From Microbulbifer okhotskensis (lineage in GTDB: Bacteria > Pseudomonadota > Gammaproteobacteria > Pseudomonadales > Cellvibrionaceae): a stretch of 50,404 bases of DNA. The position numbers were made by a program, and so were the translations under genes. Under the pieces are notes generated by a model that was given only the letters and a program-made list of their open reading frames with translations, did no database searches and was not told where the DNA came from. Below are positions 7,482 through 15,806 of this stretch, piece by piece. The stretch covers positions 1 to 50,404 of the forward strand of contig NZ_JALBWM010000023.1 in NCBI RefSeq assembly GCF_023895975.1, read 5' to 3'. Every line of letters begins with the position of its first letter. Positions within the stretch are counted from its first letter, which is position 1.

Positions 7482-8120
7482 TTGGGTGTGCGAATAGATG
7501 GCACCCCTTTACCCTCTTGCCAAACCGTCTCTCGCTTTATAGATAGATTTCAGATTTTTATGCGACCGATATGTTTGGCTTACAAAACGAAGCAAACCTA
7601 TTGCTACTGGGTTAAGTGCTTCATTCGTTTTCATCGGATGCCCCATACGGAGGAATTGGGAAAAGCCGGCTAATTCTCCTGACGGTGGAACAACCGGTAT
7701 CTATCAATACACAAAAAACGGTTTTGAATACAGTGTTTTTTGTATAAACAGTTTATGGGTATAGATTTTGGTGAACGAAAATTTGATAACAGCCATCCTC
7801 TACAGCGGCTACTGGTTGTTTTATTTATGAAGAAGCTACGGATATTTTGCGCGGCTTGACGGGTATGCAAAACTAGCCGCATCACTGATGTATTGGACCG
7901 GTAGCGGAATTATGGTGGTATTGCGGCTTTGAATTAAGGATGTCGATTTTACTGAGCAGTCCCTACTCATTCGGGAATCGAAGGGAGATAAGTAAAGAAG
8001 AACTTTAGTCCCCAAGTCTCTTATCGAGCCCTTGAGGCTCAAATTTGTTATACGCTCTTGCTCCACCAAGAAGATCTGGGCTCGGCACTCATTCTTGGTG
8101 TGTAGTGCCACTACAGGAGT
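7482..8120 (+). pseudogene. intI: Integron integrase IntI, heavily decayed
   Basis: The first frame reads FIDRFQIFMRPICLAYKTKQ followed by TYCYWVKCFIRFHRMPHTEE, the N-terminal SAM-like DNA-binding part of integron tyrosine recombinases. After a stop at 7673, fragments in changing frames continue the family in the correct order: VEQPVSINTQKTVLNTVFF and LYKQFMGIDFGE (7682-7775), IKDVDFTEQSLLIRESKGDK (7930-7990), then SLIEPLRLK and LHQEDL (8015-8075). Several stops and shifts separate them. The part with the C-terminal HxxR and catalytic Tyr is not seen. It is divergent from the cassette, as in functional integrons. Confidence 0.8.
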
Positions 8121-8129
8121 CACTCAATA

Positions 8130-8445
8130 TCAATATTACGTTTCGGAGTAGTTGGCACAGGAAAAATTGCTGACTTTACCCCCGAGCTATCAAGTAGGTC
8201 GACAGTGCCTCATTGCCAGTAGGCGCTATTCGCGAGCCAAGGAGTTCGCCCGTGAGCATAAAATTCCCAATACCGACCAGGACTGGAATGCACTGGTAGA
8301 GACGCGGGATTCAGATGCCATTTATGTGGCGACATACACTGCCGGCCGTGAGGATATCTGCCTCCTGACCAATTTCGGTGCCGAGATTGAAAGATCCCAA
8401 TCGATCGAGCGGACACAAAAAACCAAAAGGTTGATCGACCAGTAA
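8130..8445 (+). pseudogene. Gfo/Idh/MocA-type oxidoreductase, N-terminal remnant
   Basis: One frame begins LRFGVVGTGKIADFTPELSS, the NAD(P)-binding GxGxxA motif of the Gfo/Idh/MocA family. After a stop and frame change the sequence continues with SRRYSRAKEFAREHKIPNTD and DAIYVATYTAGREDICLL, matching the family's second strand and the DAVYIATP-type strand. The EKP-type catalytic motif and the C-terminal domain (usual length about 330 residues) are absent. It follows directly on the intI remnant, so a deletion probably joined the two. Confidence 0.7.
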
Positions 8446-8510
8446 TGTCGAGCAGCCGGAGTATTGGTCTAAACGAACTGGCCGTAGACTTCCAGCACTT
8501 CCTTAATGCT

Positions 8511-8915
8511 TCAGGTATGCAGGATAACGTGCCGACTCCCATGGTGATGGCGATGCTCCCAAAGATAGATCCCCTGCCAGGTACCCAGCATCAGGCGCCC
8601 CTTTTGTACCGGGATGGACAAACTGGTCGCAGTGAGGCTGCACTTGATATGGGCCGGCATATCATCCGGACCCTCCAGGGTGTGGGTATATAGCGGGTCA
8701 TTTTCTGGCACCAAGCGATTGAGCCAGTTCTCCAGGTCGTGGCGGGCACTGGGGTCGGCATTCTCCTGAATCAGCAGGCTTGCGGAGGTGTGCTGTATGA
8801 ATAGTGTACACAACCCCTCATCGATAGCCAGCTCACTGACCCAGTCAACTACACTGCCGGTAAACTCATGAAGCCCCTGTCCATGAACCGGTATTTTTAT
8901 CTCACCTATTGCCAT
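8511..8915 (-). CDS. yjbQ: YjbQ/UPF0047 family protein
   Basis: A 134-residue protein of the YjbQ family (secondary thiamine-phosphate synthase enzyme in some annotations; true role unsettled). Signatures are FIQHTSASLLIQENADPSAR in the middle and the C-terminal GTWQGIYLWEHR. Length fits the family (about 135-140). I start at ATG 8915 because AGGA precedes it and the family begins there; an upstream extension to 8975 would run into the divergent trmA promoter. It shares a short intergenic region with trmA. Confidence 0.85.
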   Translation of the reverse strand: MAIGEIKIPVHGQGLHEFTGSVVDWVSELAIDEGLCTLFIQHTSASLLIQENADPSARHDLENWLNRLVPENDPLYTHTLEGPDDMPAHIKCSLTATSLSIPVQKGRLMLGTWQGIYLWEHRHHHGSRHVILHT

Positions 8916-8968
8916 ACGGTTTCCTATATAATTCGCGCCCGCTTTTTGTACTGACACCGCATTGTAAT

Positions 8969-10075
8969 ATGGCACTGTACCGCGTTAATACTGACGACTA
9001 CCCTCAGCAGCTTCAAAACAAGGCCGAGCGCCTGCGAGAGGCTTACAGCAAGTTCACTGACCTGGAACCGGAACTCTTTCCCTCCCCTCCCATCCACTAC
9101 CGATTGCGCGCCGAGTTCAAGGTGTGGCACGAGGGAGGTGTGGCCAATTACGCCATGTATCGTCAAGGGGAGCATAAAAAGCCCTTTATTATCGACGAAT
9201 TTACTGTCGGTTCAGAGCTGATGAACCAGCTGATGCCAAAAGTCCTGGCTGCGGTCAATAATAGCGAACTTCTACGCAAGCGCCTGTTCTCCGCCGAGTT
9301 TCTCACCACCCTCAGTGGTGATGCCCTGATTACGCTGATCTACCACAAGAAGCTGGATGAAAGCTGGGAGCAGGAAGCCAAGACCCTGCAAGAACAGCTG
9401 GGCTTTCCCATTCTGGGCCGCTCGCGCAAGCAAAAGGTGGTGTTAGAGCGGGACTTCGTCAATGAAAAACTGGATATCGACGGGAAAACCTACCAGTACA
9501 AACAGGTAGAGGGCAGCTTTACCCAGCCCAACGGCGAAATCTGCCGTTCCATGATTCAGTGGGCCAGAAGTGCCTGTGGCGATGGCGATGGCGATGGCGA
9601 TGGCGATGGCGACCTATTGGAACTCTACTGCGGCAACGGCAACCTCACTATTCCTCTCAGTGAAAAATTCCGCAAAGTCCTGGCCACTGAAATATCCAAG
9701 GTGTCGGTCAATTCCGCCCAGGAGAATATCGCCAACAACCAGATAACCAATCTGGATGTTGTGCGCCTATCCAGTGAAGAGTTTACCCAGGCTATCGATA
9801 AGGTTCGTCCATTCCGCCGGCTCGCGGATATCGACTTAGATAGTTACAATTTCTCCACGGTCTTAGTCGATCCACCTCGCGCGGGCCTGGATGAAGATAC
9901 CTGTGCAATGGTCGCCCGCTTTCCAAGGATTCTTTATATCTCCTGCAATCCGGAAACCCAATTGGAAAACTTGGAGTCCCTGACTAAAACCCATCGCATT
10001 GAGCGCTTCGCGCTCTTCGATCAGTTCCCTTATACAGAGCACACTGAAACAGGTTTATTGTTGGTGAAGAAGTAA
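8969..10075 (+). CDS. trmA: tRNA (uracil-5-)-methyltransferase TrmA
   Basis: SAM-dependent enzyme that makes m5U54 (ribothymidine) in the T-loop of tRNA. The 368 residues are close to E. coli TrmA (366). Visible motifs: LLELYCGNGNL (SAM loop), VDPPRAGLD, the catalytic-cysteine motif ISCNPET, and the C-terminal ALFDQFPYTEHTE. The family start MALYRVNTDDYP places the ATG at 8969. Just before the SAM motif is a run of Gly-Asp pairs encoded by GGCGAT hexamers (9580-9612), where relatives have a short non-repetitive linker. The frame is preserved. Divergent from yjbQ. Confidence 0.95.
   Translation: MALYRVNTDDYPQQLQNKAERLREAYSKFTDLEPELFPSPPIHYRLRAEFKVWHEGGVANYAMYRQGEHKKPFIIDEFTVGSELMNQLMPKVLAAVNNSELLRKRLFSAEFLTTLSGDALITLIYHKKLDESWEQEAKTLQEQLGFPILGRSRKQKVVLERDFVNEKLDIDGKTYQYKQVEGSFTQPNGEICRSMIQWARSACGDGDGDGDGDGDLLELYCGNGNLTIPLSEKFRKVLATEISKVSVNSAQENIANNQITNLDVVRLSSEEFTQAIDKVRPFRRLADIDLDSYNFSTVLVDPPRAGLDEDTCAMVARFPRILYISCNPETQLENLESLTKTHRIERFALFDQFPYTEHTETGLLLVKK
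9580..9612 (+). repeat. In-frame GGCGAT hexanucleotide repeat inside trmA
   Basis: About five and a half copies of GGCGAT encode alternating Gly and Asp immediately before the SAM-binding motif. Because the unit is six bases long, slippage changes the linker length by two residues without breaking the frame. Confidence 0.9.
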
Positions 10076-10847
10076 TAATTTCAAATATTGCCCTACCCCA
10101 CCTCCGGTGTCCCGATGATTCGGAACGCCGGATGCCTCTCAATTGACTAGCCACCGCTAAGCAAATCTGCCATCCAATTTTAAGCTGACAGTACTTTAAA
10201 AACTTTTCCCCTTTCCTTAAGGGCTCCTGGCAGAAAAAGCAACAACCCTCTCCCAAGGTTATAGGAATGGCAAAATCTTTGCGGTAGATCATGGGCATTT
10301 TAAGCTCACGGCTAAGCGCTTTTACTAAGCTTGCAGTAATACTGCTTATCTGGAAAAACTCGGACAAGATCTTGATTGTTCGACAGGGTCTGAGCAGCAA
10401 ACTCCAAACTTCTCCACTTCTCCACTTCTCCACTTCTCCACTTCTAAATTTTTATGCCTCAAGGACTGAAGTTACTTGCTTATTTTCTTCTGTAAGCAAC
10501 AGTAAAGCAGCGCTGGGAATAATCTTTCCAGCCCGTATGAAAATTTATTTTTGTGCTTAAATCACTATAAATAGTCACCTCAGCATAAGCGCTGCTGAAC
10601 TGATATGGGACTCTGGAAAAATCTCCACTTTTTCAGTGGCCTCAAGACCAAGCCCCTGAATTACCTGGCTTAACTTACAATCTTTGACTGTAATCCATGA
10701 AAGCGAAAACCCCATATCTCGCTCCCCTATAACAACTAACGAATAAATCAATGGGCAGGAACCAATATGCTCCCCCCTTACCCCAACATTTTCAACTTTA
10801 TCGATATTTTTGTATACCCCATCTTCTGCTATCATCGCGCCCGCAAA
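10076..10847. other. Intergenic region with an octamer repeat; possible decayed fragment
   Basis: No credible gene. An eight-base tandem repeat lies at 10406-10446. On the minus strand around 10330-10400 the frame FFQISSITASLVKALSREL loosely resembles the last helix of the four-helix-bundle proteins often found as intervening sequences, but the rest does not fit, so I do not call it. The end of the region leads into the TPP riboswitch. Confidence 0.4.
10406..10446 (+). repeat. Octamer tandem repeat (ACTTCTCC)n
   Basis: About five copies of ACTTCTCC, the last one changed at its end, in non-coding DNA downstream of trmA. This is a simple slippage-prone repeat. Confidence 0.9.
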
Positions 10848-10946
10848 ACCTAAGGGGTGGCCTTGCCTGAGATGTCCGGGGATCTGATTGGTCTGTCGTG
10901 ACAAACCCTTGAACCTGATCCGGTTAATACCGGCGTAGGAATAGGT
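10848..10946 (+). promoter_or_regulatory. TPP riboswitch (THI element)
   Basis: The stretch contains the conserved THI-box blocks in order: AAGGGGTGGC, GCCTGAGAT, AACCCTTGAACCTGATCCGG and TTAATACCGGCGTAGGAA. The ends ACCTA and TAGGT close the P1 stem. The RNA binds thiamine pyrophosphate. It lies 68 bases before the ATG of a TonB receptor and heads an operon of thiamine uptake and kinase genes, so high TPP should switch the operon off. Confidence 0.95.
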
Positions 10947-10980
10947 AGACACGCCAAAACCTCCCCCACGTCGCACTCCG

Positions 10981-11014
10981 GGTCTCTTTCACTGCCGTTA
11001 TTCGAGAGAGAACC
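10981..11014 (+). promoter_or_regulatory. Possible ribosome-binding-site sequestering hairpin
   Basis: GGTCTCT at 10981-10987 can pair with AGAGAACC at 11007-11014 (one bulged A), which covers the GAGAG ribosome binding site of the receptor gene. No T-run terminator is seen between riboswitch and gene. Together this suggests control of translation start rather than of transcription. This is inference from base pairing only. Confidence 0.4.
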
Positions 11015-13156
11015 ATGAAAAAACAGTTTCCCACCCACCCTATTGCCTGGTCTGTCAGCCTTGCCAGCAGCCTGTTCGCCGGTATCGCCGCTGCCAATAC
11101 CGCTGAGGCAGGGCTCGAACAGGTGATGGTTACGGCGCAGTTACGGGAAACCAACCTTATGGACCTCCCCTCCAGCGTGACTGTGCTGGGTGAAAGCGCT
11201 ATCAACGCGCGTGGGGCGGCCAATCTGGATCAGATGTTGAACATGGCGCCCAATGTGAATTTTTCCTCCGGCGCCTCCAGGGGAAAATTTGTACAGATTC
11301 GCGGCATCGGTGAGCGCAGCCAGTTTATCGATCCAGTAAACCCCTCAGTTGGCCTGATCATCGACGGTATCGACTTCACTGGCCTGGGGCTCGCAGCCAG
11401 TACCCTGGATATCGATCAAGTGGAAATCCTGCGGGGCCCGCAAGGCACTGTGTACGGTGCTAATGCCCTGGCCGGCCTGATCAACATGACCAGTGCAGCA
11501 CCCACCAGTGAGTCGACCACCAAGGTGTCCGCCGAGCTGAGCGAGTACAATGGGCAGAGTCTGTCCGCCGCTACCAGTGGTTCTTTGAGCGATGCTCTTG
11601 GCTATCGACTGGCTGCCAGCAAGCGCAAGTCTGACGGCTACACAGAAAATGGGTATCTCGACCGCGATGACACCAACAATATTGATGAGTCTGTGCTGCG
11701 CGGTAAGCTGGCTTATACCCCCAGCGACAATTTAAAACTGGGTGTTACCCTCTTCTATATCGACGTTGATAATGGCTACGATACTTTCTCTCTTTACAAC
11801 ACCCGCGAAACCCAATCTGACCAGCCCGGTTGGGATCGCCAGGAGACCCTCGCCGGCGCGTTGACTGCTCAGTGGTCTGGAAACGAATACGTCACCCTTG
11901 AAGGCACCCTCAGTCTCGCCGATTCAGATACTGAATATGGCTACGATGAGGATTGGAGCTATGTTGGCTTTCATCCTTGGGAATACAGTTCCACTGATAA
12001 TTACCAGCGCGAAAAAGACAATATCAGTATTGACCTGCGCGCACTCTCTACCGAAGAGTCCAAGTTATTCTGGGATCGCAGCCACTGGGTTGTTGGGCTC
12101 TATGGCCGCACAGAGCGCGAAAACTTGAATCGCAACCAGAGCTTCAACAGCGACTTTGATACTGAAAACGCTGCCATCTACGGCCAGCTCTCAACGGAAA
12201 TCACTTCAACAATCCACTTGGTCACCGGCCTGAGACTGGAAAGACGCAACGCCGATTACTCTGATTCCTACAGCATTGAAGCAGATAATGGAGAAAATCT
12301 GTGGGGTGGCAATATCTCCCTGCAATACCATTACACCGACAATACCCTGCTCTACGCTACGGTTTCCCGGGGCTACAAAGCCGGCGGTGTAAACGGCAGA
12401 ATCATCTCAGAATCAACAAGCAACACTGAGATCAACAGTGACATGTTCGAGTTCGATACCGAACAACTGCTCAACTATGAATTAGGTATTAAAGGCAGCT
12501 GGCTGGATAATCGCCTGCAAGCCCAGGTTGCCGCTTTCTACCAAGACCGAGATGACGTTCAGGCCAAGGTTTCTATTTTTGACTCTGACGAAAAATCATT
12601 TAGTGACTACCTTGCCAATGCTGCTGGCGGAAATACACTGGGTCTCGAAGTAGAATTGAACTACCAAGCTACCGATACCCTACGCTTTTTCGCCTCAGCC
12701 GGCTGGCTGAATGCCGAATTCGAAGGCTACGAGAGCAGCTCCCATGTCGATGCCCGCGATGACAGCGCCAAGGTCCGTTTGGCCGCTGTCGATCTGGATG
12801 GCCGCGATATCGCTCATGCCCCCAACTACCAGCTCTTTACCGGTACAGAAATCGATCTGCTTCCAAACCTGATCTTGCGATTGGAGCTTGAGGGTAAAGA
12901 CGAGTTCTACTTCTCAAACAGCCACGACGAAAAATCCACAGCTTACGAGCTGGTTAATGCTCGCCTGACCTACCAGGGGAATAACTGGGATGTTTCCCTG
13001 TGGGGAAGAAACCTGACTGACGAAGATTACTATGTGCGTGGGTTCTACTTCAGCAACCAGGGTGGCAATAACCCGGCCAATGGCTACGCACCCGAGCCCT
13101 ACTATCAGTATGGTGAACCCCGAATTGCCGGGGTAACGGGCACTTACATCTTCTAA
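11015..13156 (+). CDS. TonB-dependent receptor, probable thiamine uptake receptor
   Basis: A 713-residue outer-membrane receptor. Signal peptide is residues 1-28 or so, TonB box LEQVMVTAQ near 34, plug with VEILRGPQGTVYGANALAG near residue 140, and a barrel ending TYIF. It is the first gene after a TPP riboswitch and is followed by a YkoF-like thiamine-binding protein, a PnuT-like permease and a thiamine-kinase-like gene. This receptor-pnuT-kinase arrangement under THI-box control is known from other Gammaproteobacteria and Bacteroidetes (Rodionov's omr1/pnuT). Thiamine as substrate is inferred from this context, not from the barrel. GAGAGAGAACC gives the ribosome binding site. Confidence 0.9.
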   Translation: MKKQFPTHPIAWSVSLASSLFAGIAAANTAEAGLEQVMVTAQLRETNLMDLPSSVTVLGESAINARGAANLDQMLNMAPNVNFSSGASRGKFVQIRGIGERSQFIDPVNPSVGLIIDGIDFTGLGLAASTLDIDQVEILRGPQGTVYGANALAGLINMTSAAPTSESTTKVSAELSEYNGQSLSAATSGSLSDALGYRLAASKRKSDGYTENGYLDRDDTNNIDESVLRGKLAYTPSDNLKLGVTLFYIDVDNGYDTFSLYNTRETQSDQPGWDRQETLAGALTAQWSGNEYVTLEGTLSLADSDTEYGYDEDWSYVGFHPWEYSSTDNYQREKDNISIDLRALSTEESKLFWDRSHWVVGLYGRTERENLNRNQSFNSDFDTENAAIYGQLSTEITSTIHLVTGLRLERRNADYSDSYSIEADNGENLWGGNISLQYHYTDNTLLYATVSRGYKAGGVNGRIISESTSNTEINSDMFEFDTEQLLNYELGIKGSWLDNRLQAQVAAFYQDRDDVQAKVSIFDSDEKSFSDYLANAAGGNTLGLEVELNYQATDTLRFFASAGWLNAEFEGYESSSHVDARDDSAKVRLAAVDLDGRDIAHAPNYQLFTGTEIDLLPNLILRLELEGKDEFYFSNSHDEKSTAYELVNARLTYQGNNWDVSLWGRNLTDEDYYVRGFYFSNQGGNNPANGYAPEPYYQYGEPRIAGVTGTYIF

Positions 13157-13175
13157 TTAATCACTCAGTGATTTT

Positions 13176-13196
13176 GGGGCAGCGCTTCGCTGCCCC
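13176..13196 (+). other. Intercistronic hairpin in the thiamine operon
   Basis: Perfect nine-base stem GGGGCAGCG / CGCTGCCCC with a three-base loop, located between the receptor stop and the YkoF-like gene. It is not followed by a T-run, so it is more likely an RNA-stabilising or processing element (or weak attenuator) that lets the receptor be made in larger amounts than the downstream proteins. Confidence 0.6.
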
Positions 13197-13221
13197 AGAA
13201 CTCTTTATCAAGAGGGAAATT

Positions 13222-13485
13222 ATGCAGCTCTCTGTCGAAATCAGTATGTATCCGTTAAAGGACGAGTACATCCCGGCTATTCAAGCGTTTATCGCACAGT
13301 TAAACAGCCACCCAGAACTCAAGGTAATCACCAATACAATGAGTACTCAGGTGTTTGGCGATTACGATCTGCTGATGGATGTGCTCAAGTTGGAAATGCG
13401 CAAATCCTACGAACAGTTTGGCCGCGCCATTTTTGTATGCAAGTTTATTGACGGCGACCTGGCCCCGGGAGAAGCGCATGCTTGA
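13222..13485 (+). CDS. YkoF/MTH1187-like thiamine-binding protein
   Basis: An 87-residue protein with the beta-alpha-beta-beta-alpha-beta pattern of the YkoF/MTH1187 group (SVEISMYPLKDEYIPAIQAF at the start, then TMSTQVFGDYDLLMDVL). These domains bind thiamine or its pyrimidine in the cytoplasm. I place the start at ATG 13222, preceded by AGAGGG; the frame stays open further upstream but lacks a site. The stop overlaps the next ATG (ATGCTTGA), which suggests coupled translation with the permease. Context (TPP riboswitch operon) supports a thiamine role. Confidence 0.85.
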   Translation: MQLSVEISMYPLKDEYIPAIQAFIAQLNSHPELKVITNTMSTQVFGDYDLLMDVLKLEMRKSYEQFGRAIFVCKFIDGDLAPGEAHA

Positions 13486-14140
13486 CCAGGATATCAGCAC
13501 CGCAATCAGCGCTTCGATTGCGGCCATGTCCCTCTGGGAAGTAGCTGCAGTAATACTGGCTCTGGCCTATTTGCTTCTGGCCATGAGGGAGAAAATCAGC
13601 TGCTGGTATGCCGCCTTTGCCAGTACGGCGATCTATCTGTTTTTGTTCTGGGATGTCAGCCTGTTAATGGAATCGGCGCTGCAGGTCTTTTATCTGCTGA
13701 TGGCTGTTTATGGTTGGTGGCAATGGCGCAAACACCGCAACCTGCAAAACGATTTGAAAATCCACTGCTGGACTGCGAAAACCCACGGGATAGTGATTAG
13801 CGTTACCCTGATACTGACTTTGGTAATTGGCTACCTACTGGACCACAACACCAGTGCCGCCCTGCCCTACCTGGATTCATTCACCACACTGGGAGCGATA
13901 GTCACTACCTATATGGTCACTCGGAAGGTGTTGGAAAACTGGATTTATTGGATCATCGTTGACGGCGCTTCGATTTATCTCTACCTGGATAGAGAGCTTT
14001 ACCTGACTGCCGTGCTGTTTATGCTGTACGTAGTTCTGGTCATTATCGGCTTTTTCCAATGGTTGGCTATTTACCGAAAAGAAGCGCAGGAGCAACTGCA
14101 ACCCACTACAGCCTCGCCTCAAACAACAGCAACGGCTTAG
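13478..14140 (+). CDS. pnuT: PnuT-like thiamine transporter (PnuC family)
   Basis: A 220-residue inner-membrane protein with about seven hydrophobic segments. It matches the PnuC family in the QVFYLLMAVYGWWQWRKH stretch near residue 75 and in ENWIYWIIVDGASIYLYLD near residue 155, where the aromatic substrate-stacking residues lie. PnuC-type carriers move vitamin nucleosides by facilitated diffusion; the PnuT subgroup takes thiamine, which is then trapped by phosphorylation. Placement between a thiamine-binding protein and a thiamine-kinase-like gene under a TPP riboswitch argues for PnuT rather than nicotinamide riboside transport. The start overlaps the preceding stop by eight bases. Confidence 0.88.
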   Translation: MLDQDISTAISASIAAMSLWEVAAVILALAYLLLAMREKISCWYAAFASTAIYLFLFWDVSLLMESALQVFYLLMAVYGWWQWRKHRNLQNDLKIHCWTAKTHGIVISVTLILTLVIGYLLDHNTSAALPYLDSFTTLGAIVTTYMVTRKVLENWIYWIIVDGASIYLYLDRELYLTAVLFMLYVVLVIIGFFQWLAIYRKEAQEQLQPTTASPQTTATA

Positions 14141-14147
14141 CGCACCT

Positions 14148-15029
14148 ATGAGCCAGGGACTGAGTCACGTCATTCCAGATGATTGGCACCACTGGAGCAA
14201 GGCCCGCCCCACTGTGCTCCAGGCACTGGCCGGGGGCCTAACCAATCGCGCCTTTCTGATTGAGTCTGCCCATCAGCCCATGGTATTGCGGATAAATTCC
14301 AGCATCAGCAACCAGCTCAACCTCGATCGGGCCGCCGAGCGGCAGGCCCTACAGGCAGCGACCACTTCCTGCAGCTGTGCGCCGTTAATCTACTGCGACC
14401 CAGCCCACCACTATCTGGTCACCCGCTTTATCCAGGGAACCCCCTGGGACAAAAACGTCGCGCAAAGCTTGGAAACCGTTGCCGATTTGTTATACCGAAT
14501 ACACAACTCCCCAGCGATTGAGGCTCCACTGGATATCGTCGGAAAAATTGCCAGCTACAGGAAGTTTATCGACAAGCGCGCAGGCTTTTACTCTCTACTC
14601 GATGAGCTGCAAGAAAGATTACTCCCAGTAATTGACACCGCCTATCAATTGGGTGACGGCGACTATTTGTGCCACAACGATTTAACCAGTGGCAACCTGA
14701 TTTGGGCGCCCTCAGGAAGGCTATATGCCATTGATTGGGAATATGCCGCGATGGGAGATAAGTTCTATGATCTCGCAGTCCTCGTAGAAGAGCACGGTTT
14801 GGATCAGGGAGAGCAGAATACCTTGTTGGGCTACTATCTCGGCCGTACTGTGACACCAGAAGACAATCAACGCCTGCACATATGGCGCTTAATCTATAGC
14901 CATCTTTATATCCTCTGGTACGCCGTGCAATGGAGCAACCAGGAAACCCGGCCTCAAGAACAGGGAAATCACATCGCCAAAAAGGCCCAACAGTTGCTGG
15001 GTAACCTATCCAGGCTCAAGCTCAAGTGA
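14148..15029 (+). CDS. thiK: Thiamine kinase-like phosphotransferase
   Basis: A 293-residue protein of the choline kinase/APH superfamily. Visible motifs: GGLTNRAFLI near residue 30 (nucleotide loop), LVTRFIQGTPW (hinge), the catalytic Brenner motif LCHNDLTSGNLIW near residue 173, and AIDWEYAAMGDKFYDLA, the metal-binding Asp segment. It would phosphorylate imported thiamine to keep it in the cell. The specific substrate is inferred from the riboswitch operon; the fold alone would also fit choline or an aminoglycoside. It starts eight bases after the permease stop and is the last gene of the operon. Confidence 0.85.
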   Translation: MSQGLSHVIPDDWHHWSKARPTVLQALAGGLTNRAFLIESAHQPMVLRINSSISNQLNLDRAAERQALQAATTSCSCAPLIYCDPAHHYLVTRFIQGTPWDKNVAQSLETVADLLYRIHNSPAIEAPLDIVGKIASYRKFIDKRAGFYSLLDELQERLLPVIDTAYQLGDGDYLCHNDLTSGNLIWAPSGRLYAIDWEYAAMGDKFYDLAVLVEEHGLDQGEQNTLLGYYLGRTVTPEDNQRLHIWRLIYSHLYILWYAVQWSNQETRPQEQGNHIAKKAQQLLGNLSRLKLK

Positions 15030-15182
15030 GTGCTGTTTGATCAAACTCGGCCCTAAGTCCCAACAAGTGTCACTTCCCCAACCACAATTTAAACAAAAAA
15101 TGTCCAGACCAACTCGGGTAGAATTCCCCCTTTTTTAAACCCAAGCCCATCCATTAACTGGAATAACGATAGAGGTACTACA

Positions 15183-15644
15183 GTGATCAGACAGTTTTTT
15201 GCAATAGCGCTCACCTTGATTGCATTCAGCGTACAAGCTGCTGAAAAGCCCGAGGGATTCAAAACCATTGACCGCCTCTTTGCAGCGCTTGCAAACCTGG
15301 ACCACCAGGCTATGCGAGACGGCGTAACCGATGACTTTATCCTGCTAGAGCACGGCGAAATCTGGGATATCGAAATCCTTGTCGCGGCAATGAAACCTTC
15401 GGGGCTCAAGCGAACCAATTACTTCAGCATCATCAACTTTGAAGAGCAAAAAGACCTGCTGACCATCAACTACTGGACCAAGGCTAACTTTGCGTCCGAG
15501 GACGGCAACAAGGAAGCGGTATGGCTGGAAAGCGCCATTGTTAAGAAAATCGATGGGATATGGTTACTGGCTCAATTGCATTCCACCCGCCTGCCCTCAG
15601 GAAAATCTCCCGCTGGTGTGCAGTTTGAGCAACAGGTCCTGTAA
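15183..15644 (+). CDS. Exported NTF2-like/SnoaL-like protein
   Basis: A 153-residue protein with a GTG start (GAGG six to ten bases upstream) and a clear signal peptide MIRQFFAIALTLIAFSVQA. The mature part (TIDRLFAALANLDHQAMRDG near the start, then TDDFILLEHGEIWD and WLLAQLHSTRLP at the end) follows the cone-shaped NTF2-like fold of periplasmic DUF4440/SnoaL relatives, which are mostly of unknown function. It stands alone between the thiamine operon and ytoQ. Confidence 0.75.
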   Translation: MIRQFFAIALTLIAFSVQAAEKPEGFKTIDRLFAALANLDHQAMRDGVTDDFILLEHGEIWDIEILVAAMKPSGLKRTNYFSIINFEEQKDLLTINYWTKANFASEDGNKEAVWLESAIVKKIDGIWLLAQLHSTRLPSGKSPAGVQFEQQVL

Positions 15645-15806
15645 ACCATTCAAGGTATGAACGCTGCCGCTTAAGCCGGCGCCCTATTCCTAAACGCCCT
15701 GGTAAGCTAAATTAACTGCTGGGGCGACTACCGGATTTCAAAGCTTCAAGCTGTTAATATGTGACCCTAAACCACATATTAGTCCCCAACCCTACAGGGC
15801 CAACCT

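Noticed and set aside
9984..10433. Minus-strand frame of 149 codons resembling a four-helix-bundle intervening-sequence protein
   Set aside because: Only about 20 residues show a loose match and much of the frame lies antisense to trmA; the start is formed by the octamer repeat.
10575..10976. Minus-strand frame upstream of the thiamine receptor
   Set aside because: It covers the TPP riboswitch on the other strand and has no protein resemblance.
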